From NCBI GenBank assembly GCA_025526935.1, contig JAHLKD010000039.1, positions 248,001-312,000 of the forward strand: 64,000 bases of DNA. The letters run 5' to 3'. This document shows positions 1 through 12,600 of the stretch, in pieces. Both the position numbers and the translations under genes were made by a program. Origin of the DNA: Cladochytrium replicatum (taxonomy: Eukaryota; Chytridiomycota; Chytridiomycetes; Cladochytriales; Cladochytriaceae). The notes below the pieces were generated by a model. That model worked only from the letters and a program-made list of their open reading frames with translations. It was not told the DNA's origin and made no database searches. Positions within the stretch are counted from its first letter, which is position 1, and each line of letters begins with the position of its first letter.

Positions 1-156
1 CATCATACTGGAATCCCGCTTTCGATCTTGAGCAATTGGGATTCTGCTTCTTCCACACGGGATTCCTTTCATTCCACTATGATATCGGTTGTCGACGTAA
101 GGAATAAAGTCATCCCGCATCATCAAAATGAAACCTGTTTTTTTGAATGAGAGAAT

Positions 157-597
157 TCACGTCTGGTCGATTTCTTTGTTGAAAGCATCATCTAGCATGG
201 GACGATCGGAAAAGTTGCCCGCTCGCACGATGTTGGACACTGCTTGAGTCCATACGAAGGGAGACCAAACAGGCTCATAATTATAACTGCAAAAGCTGGA
301 GTCGGTGCTGTTGATACTGTCGCCCAAATACTTTGGAGGAGCTGCTGTCGCTCCAATTGCACAGAATTCGGCTTTGTGTCCGGTGTAGTATTTTCTGATT
401 GAATGGGGTAGCTTGTTACGAAATGGTCGGAAATATTCAACCACATACCTATTCGTGGGCACATCACTATCTTCGTACGTCACCATACCGACTTTTAGCT
501 TTCCAATTGAGAACGCAGCTTTTTTGGTTTCCGGACAAACATGTTTATCTGTCCAGATCGTCATTAGCGGTGTATGAGAGGACCATACGAACGGCAT
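157..597 (-). CDS. Unassigned ORF, 146 aa, possibly a terminal exon
   Basis: This is an ATG-initiated 146-residue ORF on the minus strand. The product is rich in aromatic residues (Trp, Tyr, Phe) and has several NxS/T sites, as in NSTDSSF and NFSDRP, but no transmembrane segment or signal peptide that I can see. I do not recognise a family. The composition looks more protein-like than random, so it may be an exon of a gene whose other parts are short or degenerate. The overlapping ORFs in other frames look like shadows. No function is proposed. Confidence 0.35.
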   Translation of the reverse strand: MPFVWSSHTPLMTIWTDKHVCPETKKAAFSIGKLKVGMVTYEDSDVPTNRYVVEYFRPFRNKLPHSIRKYYTGHKAEFCAIGATAAPPKYLGDSINSTDSSFCSYNYEPVWSPFVWTQAVSNIVRAGNFSDRPMLDDAFNKEIDQT

Positions 598-1470
598 CCA
601 ATCCTGCCTCCCAACCCCGCCGTTTAATACCGATTTTATTCATTGCGATTTTTGTGTTGTCCGCATTTCCTAATCGATTATTTTAGTCAGAAGTGAAAAA
701 GAGAACATGCCGTTCGAACAGCCGGCTAGTCTTGCATTCTCTCTGGATGTCAGTTCCACCGTGTATGAACCTTTTCAACCGCCCATGTTGTGATACACCT
801 TTGTAAATTCTTCAGCTTGGATGCATTGAAACCTCCCGATGGACCGATATTGGGGGCAATCAGCTTCACTTCAACCAAGCCAATTCCCTGACAGAGAAAG
901 CGTTAAGTGCAATTGTCTTGTCAATCAGACTTAAGATAAGCTACCTCTGCACATCCCTAAAACACAACCTTTCTGGGACGTACCGCGACCAGTTAACCAT
1001 CAAGAATAAATGATTGGTGAACGAGCTTTGACGTGCTCTTGTGCTGATGGGCAAAAAGGTAGAATTAGAAAATTTTAGCGGCATTTTAGCTTTCGTGCCA
1101 GGAATTTTATTCGTCAGGAATAAGTTTGACCGTCCAAAAAACAAACTTCGGAAGGGAACAAGTCTATGATTGCGCTCTAATGACGCTGAAGACGAGTATA
1201 GTGAAGCTATCGTGGTTTATGGTTCGCTCGCTTTGTTCAACCGTCCAATAAGTGCGTCATAATGACCATCCTTCACCGCCGCGAACTATGGAGATTTAAA
1301 AACATAAGGTTCAAGATTCAATTATTCATTTCCTGTGCTCACATTCAAAGTTATCCAGGCGGCAAAGCCAGGGGCAAGTCGAGAGAGGAATTGCATAAAT
1401 CGAAGCAAGGGAGTCAACGAATGAGGTCCCACTAGCGCGGGAGGGAAGATTAAAAACAACCTGGAACAAA
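598..1470. other. Intergenic stretch, nothing recognised
   Basis: This stretch of nearly 0.9 kb holds only short ORFs, such as a 67-residue minus-strand frame at 941-1144. They have no family features and no convincing splice context. I see no RNA gene or repeat. Confidence 0.5.
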
Positions 1471-2379
1471 TTACTGGGACAACGAACCTTCAATGAACTT
1501 GCCATTTAAGCCCTTTTCAGCTAAGTACATCCCAGCCTCTTCCTCAGAGGCAATCGGCTGACCCTTTGTAGTCATAAATGCAGGGCTATCGGTTTCTAGT
1601 CGTCTATACTGCGCAGTGTCAATCGATCCGAAGTGGATAATGGTGAACTTCACTGCGGGTTTCGAGCGCTTTGCGGCTCGTCTGGCGAGTTCCATTTCTT
1701 GTCGAAGCGAAGAGAGGAAGTATACCATGGCGCTCTTGCATGATCCGTAAATCGATACGAATGGTGAGCGGACCTGAGTGGAGAAGCTGCTGGTGTAAAC
1801 GATGCGTGATGGGTCAACACGGTCTGTTCCGCTCTTGTAGAGGTACGGGAGGGCGGCCGTGATGAGAGCGATGACCGATGTCACATTGAGCTGGAAGGAT
1901 CGTGCAACAATATCATCTTGAAGGAACGTGATAAAGCCTTCGCCGTTGTTGGGGCTCTTCGATTCATAATGGTGAGTCGAAAAAGCGACACTATGAAATC
2001 GAATTTCTATGAGATACCATGTGATTGATGAAGACCATGTCAATGCCTCCCATTCGCTCCACAGCTGTCTGCACAGCAAGATGAGCATTTTGGGTTCCGG
2101 TCAGGTCTAATGCGATAGATGTGATGTTTTTGGTGTGGTTCCCAAGTTTTAGGCACTCTTGTTGTAATTCCTCGAGCTTGGGTGCATTGAAGTCCACGAG
2201 CAGCATGTGTCCAGATGCTCCAATATTGCTGGCTATCTTCTTTGCGGTGAAAGAGCCGAGACCCTGAACAGCGACCGGATAAATTATCTCAATCAGAAGA
2301 ATAGACGTCAAAGCATCCTTACTGTCGCACATCCGGTGAACAGGACCCGCTTTGAAGCATAGAGCGACCAATTGACCAT
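1471..2379 (-). CDS. Short-chain dehydrogenase/reductase, 11-beta-HSD1-like
   Basis: The gene has three exons: 2379-2323, 2263-2018 and 1956-1471. They are joined by 59- and 61-bp GT-AG introns and give 262 residues. The cofactor loop is assembled across intron 1: exon 1 ends VLFTGCAT and exon 2 begins GLGSFTAKKIA, giving a TGxxxGxG-type Rossmann motif. VFINHM corresponds to the 11-beta-HSD-type ILNHI stretch. The catalytic pair is YGSCK (YxxxK), preceded by the Ser-rich strand IVYTSSFS. The family uses NAD(P)(H) to oxidise or reduce alcohol/ketone groups on lipids or steroids; the substrate here is inferred only at family level. The first residues, MVNWSLYASKRV, lack the long N-terminal membrane anchor of animal HSD11B1. 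The start codon lies about 115 bp from the divergent glycosyltransferase start. A 3-ketosphinganine reductase-like role is a possible alternative. Confidence 0.8.
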
Positions 2380-2494
2380 GGTTACACAATGTCAAATTTG
2401 TTGTGTCTGCGCCAGGAATAAATGAGCTGACTTCAATCAGTGCACCCCTGCATAAATGAGCAATGATCCCCGATGTTTGAGCCAGAATCTTGAA
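2380..2494. promoter_or_regulatory. Divergent intergenic spacer between SDR and sterol glucosyltransferase
   Basis: Only 115 bp separate the two start codons on opposite strands, so this must hold both 5' ends and probably a shared promoter. No clear TATA box is seen. Confidence 0.4.
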
Positions 2495-4339
2495 ATGGGC
2501 GATATCAATCACAACAGGCAGAGTCGCTGCTTTGTGTTTTACGCATTCGGATCTCGGGGCGATGTGATGCCTTGCATTGTACTTGGATCCAACCTTCGTC
2601 GACTCGGCCACAGAGTTCGTGTCGCAACAGTGAATCGATGGAAACCACTTTTAAAAAGGCTACAATTGGAGCATGTCAATTGCATCGTGAGACCACTCAA
2701 GGTTGTCACCTCGTAAAAAGTTAACTGTGTTAATCGACAAAGGACGATCTACTTCTCGATACAGACGAAGGATACCCTGCATCATCAGCCAAACTCATCG
2801 CGGACAATGCGGGAACTTTAGCTGGTGTCCAGCACGTTATGGATGCGTTTAAACCGCTAGTTTCGCTCCTGATTCGCACGGTCAAGGATATTTGTGGACC
2901 GTTCAACGAACCAGCCAACACCGTCGATTTGGTGTTTCTTTCGAACGCTGCGCTGGCTCTTTCTGATTACGTATGAAATTTAAGTTCCGAACTTTATTGA
3001 GCTGATTTTGTGCTGATTTTATAGCTCGAACTCAATGCCATTCCCTACGGATATATTCTCCAGCAACCATCCCATAGAACGTGTGAGTATGGAGCACCTC
3101 TGACCGGAATTGGATTTGATCCAGATGCAAAGACCCTAAACAAGCTCTCGGTATTGAATTAAAATGGACGAGTGATGTGTAACTCACCGCAGTGATCTGT
3201 ATATACTTATTAGTGGTACGCACAAGAGTTTATGACGGCCAACCTATTCCGCGAGCCGCTCGAGACACACCGTCGGGATATTTTGGGACTTAGAAGCAAC
3301 TTTCTCCCGTTCCAGCTCACCGCGCCCGCTGACATCCTTCGCGGAATAATGGACCATCGTCGGCAGTTTCGACAGGTTCTCACAATCACCAACTTTAGTG
3401 AAGCATTGCTTCCTGTTCCAATGGACATGTACGTAAATATAGATGACAATTCCTATTCTTGCTTTGATCTTGTCTGCTTTAGCGGAACGAAAAGATCAAA
3501 GTACTTTCTCCAGACGGGACCTTTTGTGTTGAATGAAGAATGGGAACCTCCCACGTCCTTGGTACGAAATTATTACCCCCTCAATCAAGAGAAATCTGAA
3601 AGGGCTTTTCTAGACAGACTGGCTAGAAAATGGTCCGAAGCCAATTTACTTCGGTTATGGCTCACTACAGTCTCTCGGGAAGCCCAGCTCCGCAGACCAT
3701 TCTTCAAAAGAAGAAGAGCATATCATTGCCTGGATCAACGTTATCAACCGTATAAACGCATCCCGATCCACCAGAGGAAGTAGCACTGCAGCTCGTGCAA
3801 TCTTTAACTTCTCGTGGAAACAACACGGTTGCTCATCGGCGGGCCCCCGGGCCAAGGGGTTCGAATTGCTAGAGAAGGCCGTAATCGCAAAAACTGTCTA
3901 TGTCATTGATGGCCCAGTTCCTCACACTTGGCTATTTCCTCGCTGCTCCATCACCGTGCATCATGGTGAGCTAAGTCAAAAAACACAACACCAAATCCTT
4001 CCATTTAACGTCAAATCCTGCGAAGGGGGTGCAGGAACAACACAAACAGCATGCTTAGCGGGGATTCCATCAGTGGTGATTCCCCATATCTCAGATCAGT
4101 GGTTCATGGCTACCCTTTTGAACTTCAAAGGCGTTGCTCCTCCACCGTTTCCCCTCGAGAATTTTGATGAAGATTCGTTGTTCTCGGCAATTTCGACTGT
4201 TTTGGAAGATTCTCGGTTCACCAAGAGTGCCGAAAGGATTGCTCGTCTGATGAAAGTAGAAGAAGAAAGCAGCGTAAAAAGGGCGATCGACATTATATCT
4301 ATGTATCTAGGTGAATCGGAACATCGAGCTTGGCAGTAG
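2495..4339 (+). CDS. UDP-glucose:sterol 3-beta-glucosyltransferase-like (GT1)
   Basis: This spliced plus-strand gene opens with the GT1/UGT80-type N-terminal pattern FYAFGSRGDVMPCIVLGSNL. Later exons supply DEGYP, the central motif PIYFGYGSL at about 3645-3672, and the donor-binding motif HHGGAGTT, which is created across an intron around 3965-4028. It continues with GIPSVVIPHISDQWFMA and ends at EHRAWQ. Introns are about 40-70 bp, with junctions such as PLK|DDLLLD, SDY|LELNA, NKLS|WYAQEF and HHG|GAGTT. The family transfers glucose from UDP-glucose to the 3-hydroxyl of membrane sterols. The Atg26-type PH/GRAM domains are absent, so this is the catalytic module only, as in plant UGT80. The gene converges on the antiporter, whose stop lies 136 bp away. 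One or two central junctions remain uncertain. Confidence 0.82.
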
Positions 4340-4475
4340 CATTTTCCTTTCTTTTTGGCCATTTCATACTTCTTGCCGACCAAAATTGGACCTCTTCTTA
4401 TTCTCTGATGCTCAGTTTAATATATTCTATAAACCCAAAAAAAGATGATTCGAGTACATTCATTCTAATTTCATT

Positions 4476-6226
4476 CTAATCCTCCTCCAAGTGCTTGACA
4501 ACTGATGGAAGAACGTTTGGTTCCTCCACCCATCTTGTCCAACCAGCAAACCGACCTACCCACGTTGCTGCAATCGGACCACCGATAATAACAGCTGAGA
4601 GCATGCAAGCAAACACGATTTTTGAGTAACCATCTTCGATCGTGCCCTCTAGGTGGTAGCGATGAACATACTCAATTGTTGCAAAACTGAGTGCAGCCTG
4701 TTTTGGGGAAAATAGATTATGTCCCGCAATCAAATAATCACGCTGCAACACTTTCCTGAACACTTGCTTTCCCGCACCATGTTCCGCTGACGAAAACGCA
4801 TTCTTTCCAAGGCAAGCCAGCCATATGTGCCACTGCAAAAGTTACGAATGCACGTACCACGACTGATGAGAGAACCACGACCATCGCTTTGCACAGTAAC
4901 CATACGGGAAACTCGTTGAACGCGATAGTTGCACCGATCAGGGTAAACAGGAACGGTTCCGCCCATTTCCAGACTACTTTTAAAACCCGATTCGCGGTTG
5001 CGACGCTCGTTTCGTCCCAGGAATTTGTAATAATGCAGTATGCGACTATTACACTGCTGGTCGCTGCGCCAGGAAAGCCAGAAGACTTGATTGCGGCCGT
5101 CGTTACAGCTGTGAGAGAAAAGAGGAAGAGAAAAGCTGGGGCGGAGATAGAAGCCGGAAGGTCGGTGTTTTCATGAACTTCGTCGTTTGTATGGTTGGAT
5201 CGGGTAATGATTTCATCTGACCGAGTTTGGTGGGAAACAGAATATTTGTGGATCAAGAGAGCAAGACAACCCAAAAGAAAACCGACGAGTAGGCCACCGC
5301 CAACCTCTTCCAATCCACGAGCCCAGAACGAATGCTGATCTACAACAACATGAGTTGCCTGATCTGCGTTACCAGAACTCTGGGGATTTCTGTGTCTCGA
5401 GGTTTCAGCAAGCGATCCAGATTCATGTTTATGTCCAAAAATAGCGGCGAGGGCCACCCCGAAGCCCGACGTCGCCACAAGGACATCAAGACCACTGGCT
5501 GCTAATAGCACATTGGGAAGACGGGAACCTCTCCATGAATTGTCTTCCAATAGATTCAACAGGAGGGGCACTACGACACCGGGAGATATAGATGCGACGC
5601 CGAAAGCTAATGTTGCTGCCCATTCCGAGGGCATGCTGAATGTATAAGCGGTGAGATTGCCCAGGAATGCTGCTTCAAAGATAACCGGTAAACTCCCAAA
5701 AAGAAGCACCTGCCACCCGCGCGAGGTGACTGTGTCCTTTCTGATCGCAAGGCCAGCACGCGCTAGCACACTCGATAGTGCGACTGCCCAAATTTTGGAC
5801 GACCATGAATGAGGTACAGGCACAGTGATCCCTCCGAGGAGGTTGCGGACGGCCACTCCCGACAAAAGCATTCCCAGCATTGGGGGTTGATCGAAGCGCT
5901 CGGCAAAGAGACCTCCGGAGACGCCGAACAAAACAATGATGCAAAGACTGAATATCTGTATGACAACTATGAGGGATAAGGGAGGACCTTCGTTATGACG
6001 GGTTATTATGTCAGGGTTGGTTGAGTTCGAAGATGTTTGGATGGGTTCAGATGATGTTTTGTTCAAGCTCCCTATGCTCCACACGAGAAAGGAAAGTATG
6101 ACGAAGACCGGAAGCAGGAGAAGGAGAACCAGTCTGCTACGCTAATTGAGCTTGTGATTAAATTGCGCTAAGCTATGCATCCCATCTCACCTTCGGAGCA
6201 CCCACAGCTTTAGCAGGTCCGTCCAT
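4476..6226 (-). CDS. Cation/proton antiporter, NHA/SLC9B-like
   Basis: Exon 1 (6226-6191) encodes MDGPAKAVGAPK. A 49-bp intron leads to exon 2 at 6141, which starts RSRLVLLLLLPVFVILSFLVW, the first hydrophobic helix. The long exon carries about ten membrane helices of the CPA2/NHA fold: MLGMLLSGVAVRNLLGG, the ISPGVVVPLLLNLL region, then LLAASGLDVLVATSGFG. The last matches the ion-site helix of SLC9B proteins. A hydrophilic Ser/His-rich loop follows ALAAIFGHKH. The final exon ends AGWTRWVEEPNVLPSVVKHLEED. The last junction is odd: no GT donor in the right phase follows WCGKASVQ, but a GC donor (GCAAGT) and acceptor AACAG at about 4700 join in frame. The family exchanges Na+ or K+ for H+ across membranes. 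The ion site reads LDV where the family usually has paired Asp. Confidence 0.8.
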
Positions 6227-6282
6227 CAAAACAAATCAATAAATCATAAATCATAAACTTTATCACCATCACTAAGCCACCA
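6227..6282. promoter_or_regulatory. 56-bp spacer between divergent start codons
   Basis: The antiporter starts at 6226 on the minus strand and the C5orf34 homologue at 6283 on the plus strand. The 56 bp between them are AT-rich, with direct repeats of AAATCATA, and must contain both 5' UTRs or promoters unless transcripts overlap. Confidence 0.4.
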
Positions 6283-7992
6283 ATGCTCAGTTCGGCTCTG
6301 TTGGACACCGACGTGTTCGAGCTGTTCGAGGACAGCTCGTGCAGACTGTATGCGCGGAAGGCATGCGGGGTGGATGCTGCTCCAGCGGTGCATTTATCTC
6401 CATCCGGTGTAAGAACGGCGTTGGAAATCGGTCTTCCACCAGGGAAATTCGGATTGTCGCAAACTCCACTTTGGGAACACCATCTCACTGGTGTAGCTGG
6501 GTGCACATCGACCTGGGGCGACCGTGTAAAGACGGCACTATCTCTGCGAAATCGCTTCGTTCAAAGTCAAAGCTCAGGGACATCTGATCCGTGCCCATTT
6601 GTGGATGCAGAACTCCTAGATGAATCGTCTATTCTTTGGGATGTTGTTCAGGTTTGTCTAGACTTCGACCCGAAAGAAATGATCTAATTCTAAAGCTAGA
6701 CCAATGTGAAGATTCTGCAAGCTCGATGGCCACCACCATCAGTTTTGCAGATCGCCGAGCAGTTCTGGTCGGATGAACCCGAGCCATCCATTCATGTTTC
6801 TACCGTGGATGGACAGAGGATCGAAGTGAGACTGTTGATAAGGACTCTGGAGATAACAGTCCGCTATCCTGTTCTCGTCCATGACCAACAACGGCGAATT
6901 TCTAAAGTTATTGCTGAACATCGGGCATTGCCTGTGACACGTAAAGGTGGAAAGTACTCTTACTTATGGATTACGCAACAGTATTCTGTAAAGAACTTGC
7001 CTTCCTGGCTTGAGTACCCTGCGTGGTTAGCATGTACCATGGCAAACGGTACGATCTCTTTGCAGAACGAAATGTAAAGGATTCTCACTAGGTCTCCATT
7101 AGTTAATTCCCCAACGCCTAGCCTTGCGCGACAGGCTATAGAGAATAGCCAGATGTATGTCTCAACTTCCATCCCTCAGCAAAGCACAGACATCACCGCA
7201 CCGTCCGCCACCGCGAATGCACTTTTCCACCCAACGGAAGCACCCACCAAACGTATCTATCTCATGTGCACAAAGAATACTCTGTTTCGAGTTCACATGA
7301 AGGAGGACATTGTGGAGGCACGAATGATCGAGGATGGGACAACTATACAACTCATGGAAAGCGCTCAGTTTGCACGAGTGGTGTTCGATGGAGAACTAGA
7401 TGACAATATGTTTCTTGTGAGCGATTTCCCTTCTTTAATCTCTCATCCACGAACATCCGAAAGGTATTTGTTGTTTCTCCGACACTAAGAATCATACTGA
7501 TTGTTGTGTAGGTACCCATTGAGAAGGATAATTGAAGATTGTCTTCGTCTGTATCAGCGCAGCACAGATGCCCTCCTTCCATCAACGGACCTGCCTGGCA
7601 AATCTGGAATTGCAGCCATCCCAATACCTCCCAGGAAAATCATAAGTAGAATTGTCGATGTTCCTTCTCTGGGTAGCTTCATCGCCTATTCCGACCGCAC
7701 GCTTACCGGTGATTTCGTTGACGGACAACGTGTATCAATATCACCATGCTGGACAAAAGCGACTGTTTACCCATGCGATCCCGAAGGTTCATTTGTGGTG
7801 CGGGTTGCGAATCCGATAGGAGTCGAAGAGCATGTGGATGCGTTGATGCGGTTTGCTGAGTGGGCATTCGGAGAAACTCCACAGAGACAGAGAGAACACC
7901 AGAAAATTGGGGAAGCGTGCTCAGAGCAAGGACGGGAGCTGTTGATGAGAGCATTTACAAGATCGCAGATGTTCTTATTATCTGTCGGTTAG
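6283..7992 (+). CDS. C5orf34 homologue
   Basis: Four exons read cleanly: 6283-6651, 6700-7048, 7103-7463 and 7512 onward, with GT-AG introns of 48, 54 and 48 bp. The N-terminal part has FEDSSCRLYA, VHLSPSG and a VKTALSLRNRF...CPFVD block. These match the human C5orf34 pattern of an EDDS start, LQLSPCGSEF and RALDFRN...CPFL. Middle exons have ARWPPP and YLWITQQYSV, and the C-terminal part has VPSLGSFIAYSDRTLTGDFVDG, close to the human VPSVGRFLAYSDDKVHAIFLDG. The molecular role of this family is not established to my knowledge. The last frame stops at 7992, but a better family-like tail (AVDESIYKIADVL) lies in another frame at about 7945-7985. Either the C-terminus is diverged or an intron or indel is missed. 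The gene diverges from the antiporter with 56 bp between start codons. Confidence 0.7.
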
Positions 7993-9697
7993 AGATTTGG
8001 CTTGTGTTAATCGTACATTGCCTAAACAAACATTTCAGATCCCACAAGACTAAGAACAGAGGCTGCGCGGAGTGATCACAAGCTATTGAATGATAGGACG
8101 AATGTACAAAGCTGGATCGAAGAAGTCAAAGCAAGGAACTCTCGCTTCCTTGCGCATGATTTTAACACAAATATATCTTCAAAGTAGTTGACGTTCTGCA
8201 ACTCAGGGTCCAGATCACCCGCAATCACCTCGTCATTGATTCTCAATCTCTGCTGCTTGCTGTATGTGTAGGAACGTGGTTATGTGTACTTGGTTTACAG
8301 GGGAACATTCCAGAAGAGTTCACGTTTGACACTTCCCCTCAGTCTGAATAAATGTAGGGAAGCGAAAAAAACAAGCATATTGACCTAAGAAGTATATCAG
8401 CAATGAAGAAACATAGAGCGGAAAGAAATGGAAAACGATAAGATTCTTTTGCCACGAAAGAACCAAAGCACAGCACTAGAATAAGATGAATGACACCTCT
8501 CTCCCCGTCAAACCAAGCATTGCTGGCTAACTCGTGATCGTTAGCGCATAGAAGAAGCTCACCCTTGCAACAATGGCATAGAACGAATATCTGCGAGAGA
8601 TCGGAGACCGAGGGAGTCGCAATGTTTGGAGAACTGGACACGGCCAAGCGTTTTGGTGAGGGTAAACCACGTTCTAAGAAGAGGTGATTCTGGTGACACA
8701 TAGATTCATAGTTTGGTACCGTCATGATGGGGGAGTGGCTAAGACTTCCAATCTGTACGGATGTTAAGATCAGCGCGGAAGTAACCTGGTCTAATTTGGG
8801 AAACCCCAGCAGTGTTGTCTTCATAGAGAGTGATCAGTCCATTGAGGATCGTACGAGGTAATCGTAAGACTGTATGCACAGTTGATGAGATACTCTCTGA
8901 TCCAGATAATTTCCTTAGCTGTCATTTTAGACCAGTATCGCGAAAGGCCCGAAAGGTCCGTTAGGCGGCCAAACTCCATTCTCCGGCTTGAGCCTTTTCA
9001 CGATCCACTCAAGCCCTGAGAATTGCGTACATAGGTCCACGGTAACAGTTTGATAAGGGTATTCTCTCTCTTGGCCTCTTTCGCCCTCTTGGTCTCCTGT
9101 TGGTTTTGGTTAATTCCGGCTCGGAGCGCTTTGAAATCTCATGGCTGGGTCTGCTGCATCTTCAAGCTTGCCTATTTGGAAACACACATAAAACGAAATT
9201 GCAATCGATTCGACATCGTTTTCGTAATCATGTGCCCAGTTCATTAGCCACGAGGCAAACGATTTTAGAAATGATTTGCTCGTTGGACAAATTTTGTTCT
9301 CCTTTGGTGCATTAGCTCGCTTTATTGTTTTGTCTGAGCGAAGTGGTGAACGAACACACAAATAAATGAACAAGGGGTTTCAGCTTTCATACATCGATCT
9401 TGCTTCTTTTCCGCATTCAGATAGTTAAATCATTCCTGCTTCACAGGCTTCTTTTTCGGACTTCCAGTAAGTTCCGCAGCGAAGAATGGTTGACGACGAG
9501 AAGTTGCCGAATGCTTTTCGCACATAGTCATATGCGGCTGTTAAGGTGGGTCCAATAATCTGACCAGAGGTTGAAAACTCGGATAGAGACTTGCCATTAG
9601 CAACTCGCAACCAACGGTTCGCCATCCCAACCTTGAACCTCGGTGCATTTATAACTGTGGACAAGCCACAGCCATTCTCTCCACCGCAAACCTCCGA
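7993..9697. other. Intergenic region with unsupported ORFs
   Basis: This region of about 1.7 kb lies between the C5orf34 homologue and the GH5 gene. The longest ORF is minus 8339-8824 (161 aa), with a hydrophobic C-terminal half (LILVLCFGSFVA, FLSALCFFIADILL) but no recognised family. A 79-residue minus ORF lies at 9425-9664. I cannot support any of them as genes. Confidence 0.4.
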
Positions 9698-12600
9698 ATG
9701 CCCCCCGCGGAACCAGAGTCCGTCGAGCTGCCCGTGCGTGCAAAGCGGAGGAAGGAGCGCATCGTTGCAGCGGACGATGGGAATCCCCTGGTTGTGTCGC
9801 TATGCGGCACGGGCTTTCTTCAAATCGAAGGCCGCTATTTCACCGACGAATCGGGTCGCTCCGTCTGGCTACGCGGAGTCAACTTGTCGGGAAACTCGAA
9901 GCTGCCATATAACCCTTACACTCCTTCACATGAGTCGAGGGATTTTTTCAATCACAGAGACGTCAGTTTCGTAAACCGACCCTTTCCACTCGAAGAAGCG
10001 GACGAACACTTCTTGCGACTTCGACACTGGGGCTTCACGTTCCTACGGTTCAACGTTGCATGGGAGGCAATCGAACACGCAGGACCGTGAGTTTTACCCA
10101 CCAAGTATGTGGCATGTCGATTGTTCTGATTGATTACGTCACAGAGGGGTATACGACGAGGAATACCTGGACTACGTGATAAAAGTTCTCTTGAAAGCAA
10201 AGGAGCACGGGTTTAGGTGCTATATTGACCCACACCAAGACATGGTGGGTGAGAAAGATTCCATGATTAATGGTGGGCTTATGACTTGTGTCCCAGTGGT
10301 CCCGATTTTCTGGTGGCTCTGGTGCTCCGGGATGGACTTTCGAAGTTGCGGGCCTGGATCCGTCGCATTTCATGCAGACTGGTGCAGCTATCGTTCACAA
10401 TACGTCTTCGGAGCCAGCAAAGTACCCGCGCATGATTTGGAACACGAATGTGTGGAAGCTTGCTGCTGGAACGATGTACATACTGTTTTTTGGTGGAGAC
10501 ACTTTTGCACCTTTGCTCAAAGTGGATGGGATTCCCATACAAGAGTACCTGCAATCCCACTTCATGAAAGCATTTGCTGCGCTCATCACAAGAGTTGTCT
10601 CTACTCCAGGTTTGCCCGATTCCGTTGTACTGGGATACGATACGTTTAATGAGCCAATGGGATCTTGGATCGGAAAGCGCAATCTTGCAAAAAATGGAGG
10701 ACAAGATGAGGTGAAGAATGGCTTTGCTCCAACTGCGTTCCAAGCAATGATGCTTGGAGAGGGAATCGCGTGTGACGTCAGTTATTATGTGCTGACGAAC
10801 CTCGGGCCGCAATACGTTGGAAAGAGAACAATTGATCCACAGGGCATCAGAGCCTGGTCCAACAGCCGACAATGTATTTGGGCACAACATAAAGTTTGGG
10901 ACAAAGCAACGCGCCAGCTCTTGAAACCAGACTACTTCCACTTCCACCCTGTGACTCACCAGCCCATGGAGTTTGCGCGGGATTTTTGGCGACCGTTTGT
11001 GCGAGAATTTGAGAACGTCGTCAGAGCTATTCACACTACGGCCATGCTTTTTGTCGAACCTTCACCTTTTCACCTACCCCCTAAATGGATACCAGAGGAT
11101 GGTGACCCTGTGGACCGAATTGTATTCGCACCGCATTGGTACGACGGATTTACCCTCGTAACCAAAACTTTCAACGATTGGGTCAGCCCGGACCTAATTG
11201 GCGTGCTCCGAAACGCATACTTCCACGAAGTCGGTGCGCTTAAATGGGGAGAGCGGGCCATCCGACAATCATTCAGAGAACAGTTGGACGTTATAAGGAA
11301 CGAAGGATTGGAATTATTTGGTACGAAGCTTAGCCTCTGATTATTTGTTAGCTGATAACCGTTACTTAGGAGAATATCCTTGCATTATGGGCGAGTTTGG
11401 AATTCCATTCGACATGAGCAACAAGTATGCATACAAGACCGGCGACTATTCAATGCAAATTAAGGCAATGGATGCAAATATGTATGCTGTCGAAACGAAC
11501 CTTCTGCACTCAACGATCTGGAATTATTGCCCAGATAATACACATGCATGGGGTGATGGCTGGAATGGCGAAGACTTGAGTATTTGGACCAGACCAGTTC
11601 CAAGTTCTGAAGAGGAAATGAAGAAGTCAACTTCCCCTTTATTGAAAGACGAAACTATGCTGAGTAAAATGGAAGAGGTTGATAACGAGTCGGGTGTGAT
11701 GCGAAGGCGTGGAAGTGCACGGAAGGTCGATGATGGAGATATGGAAGAATTAACAAACGATCCCTATGAGATGAGATCAACCGACAAATCATACGCACAA
11801 ACCATTCGATCCCCACCCACCACCGATCTAATAACGCCAGTGGCTACGGTGATCGGGCCGACGTCTTCGCCACGGACGATACCGGAAGATTTGGATGCAG
11901 GAGGGAGAGCCCTGTCCGCTCTGATCAGACCATATCCGATTCTCACACCAGGCGAGCCCATCCAATGTTCATTTGACATGCTGCGTGGACTGTTTGTTTT
12001 CACTTTCCGGCATCCCACTCCAGACGGCATTTCGGCGTTTCTTGCAGAGGAATACCTCCGTGAGGCCACTCTGATCCGTTTTGGGTGGCCGAGCTCTGAC
12101 GAAGTTTCAAACACGATATCTTTAAAGGCTCCCAAGATCAACGGTACCGGTGCAGAGAAAATCTTGAGTTCGAGTGTCCTCACCCCCGCCGAGTTAGAAG
12201 TGAACGAAAAGCCGAAACGAAGTAAATCTACCAGAAGAAAATCGACTGCGACTTTGGAGGACACGCGGTCGAAGCTTACCAAACTTAAGGAACAAGTGAA
12301 CAAACTGGAGGTGGAGGTTTATCTTCCCCGGATTCAATTCCCAACGCTCGAAGCTATTGAAATATGGACCAGCGACGATTTGGAGAACTACAGGCCCAAC
12401 CTAAGCAACGGAACTGGAGGAGATGAGAATGAGACATCCGAGTGTCCGAGCGATTGGCGCATCGATATGGAACAGCAACGGCTGTACTGGCGTTGCCCTT
12501 GCTGTGTTCACCTATTAAAACGGATCGAAGTGGCCGAGGCTGAGCTTGACACCCTCGAATCGGAAGCACGAGCCAGAAAGAGTGTGGCCGAAGCTAATGG

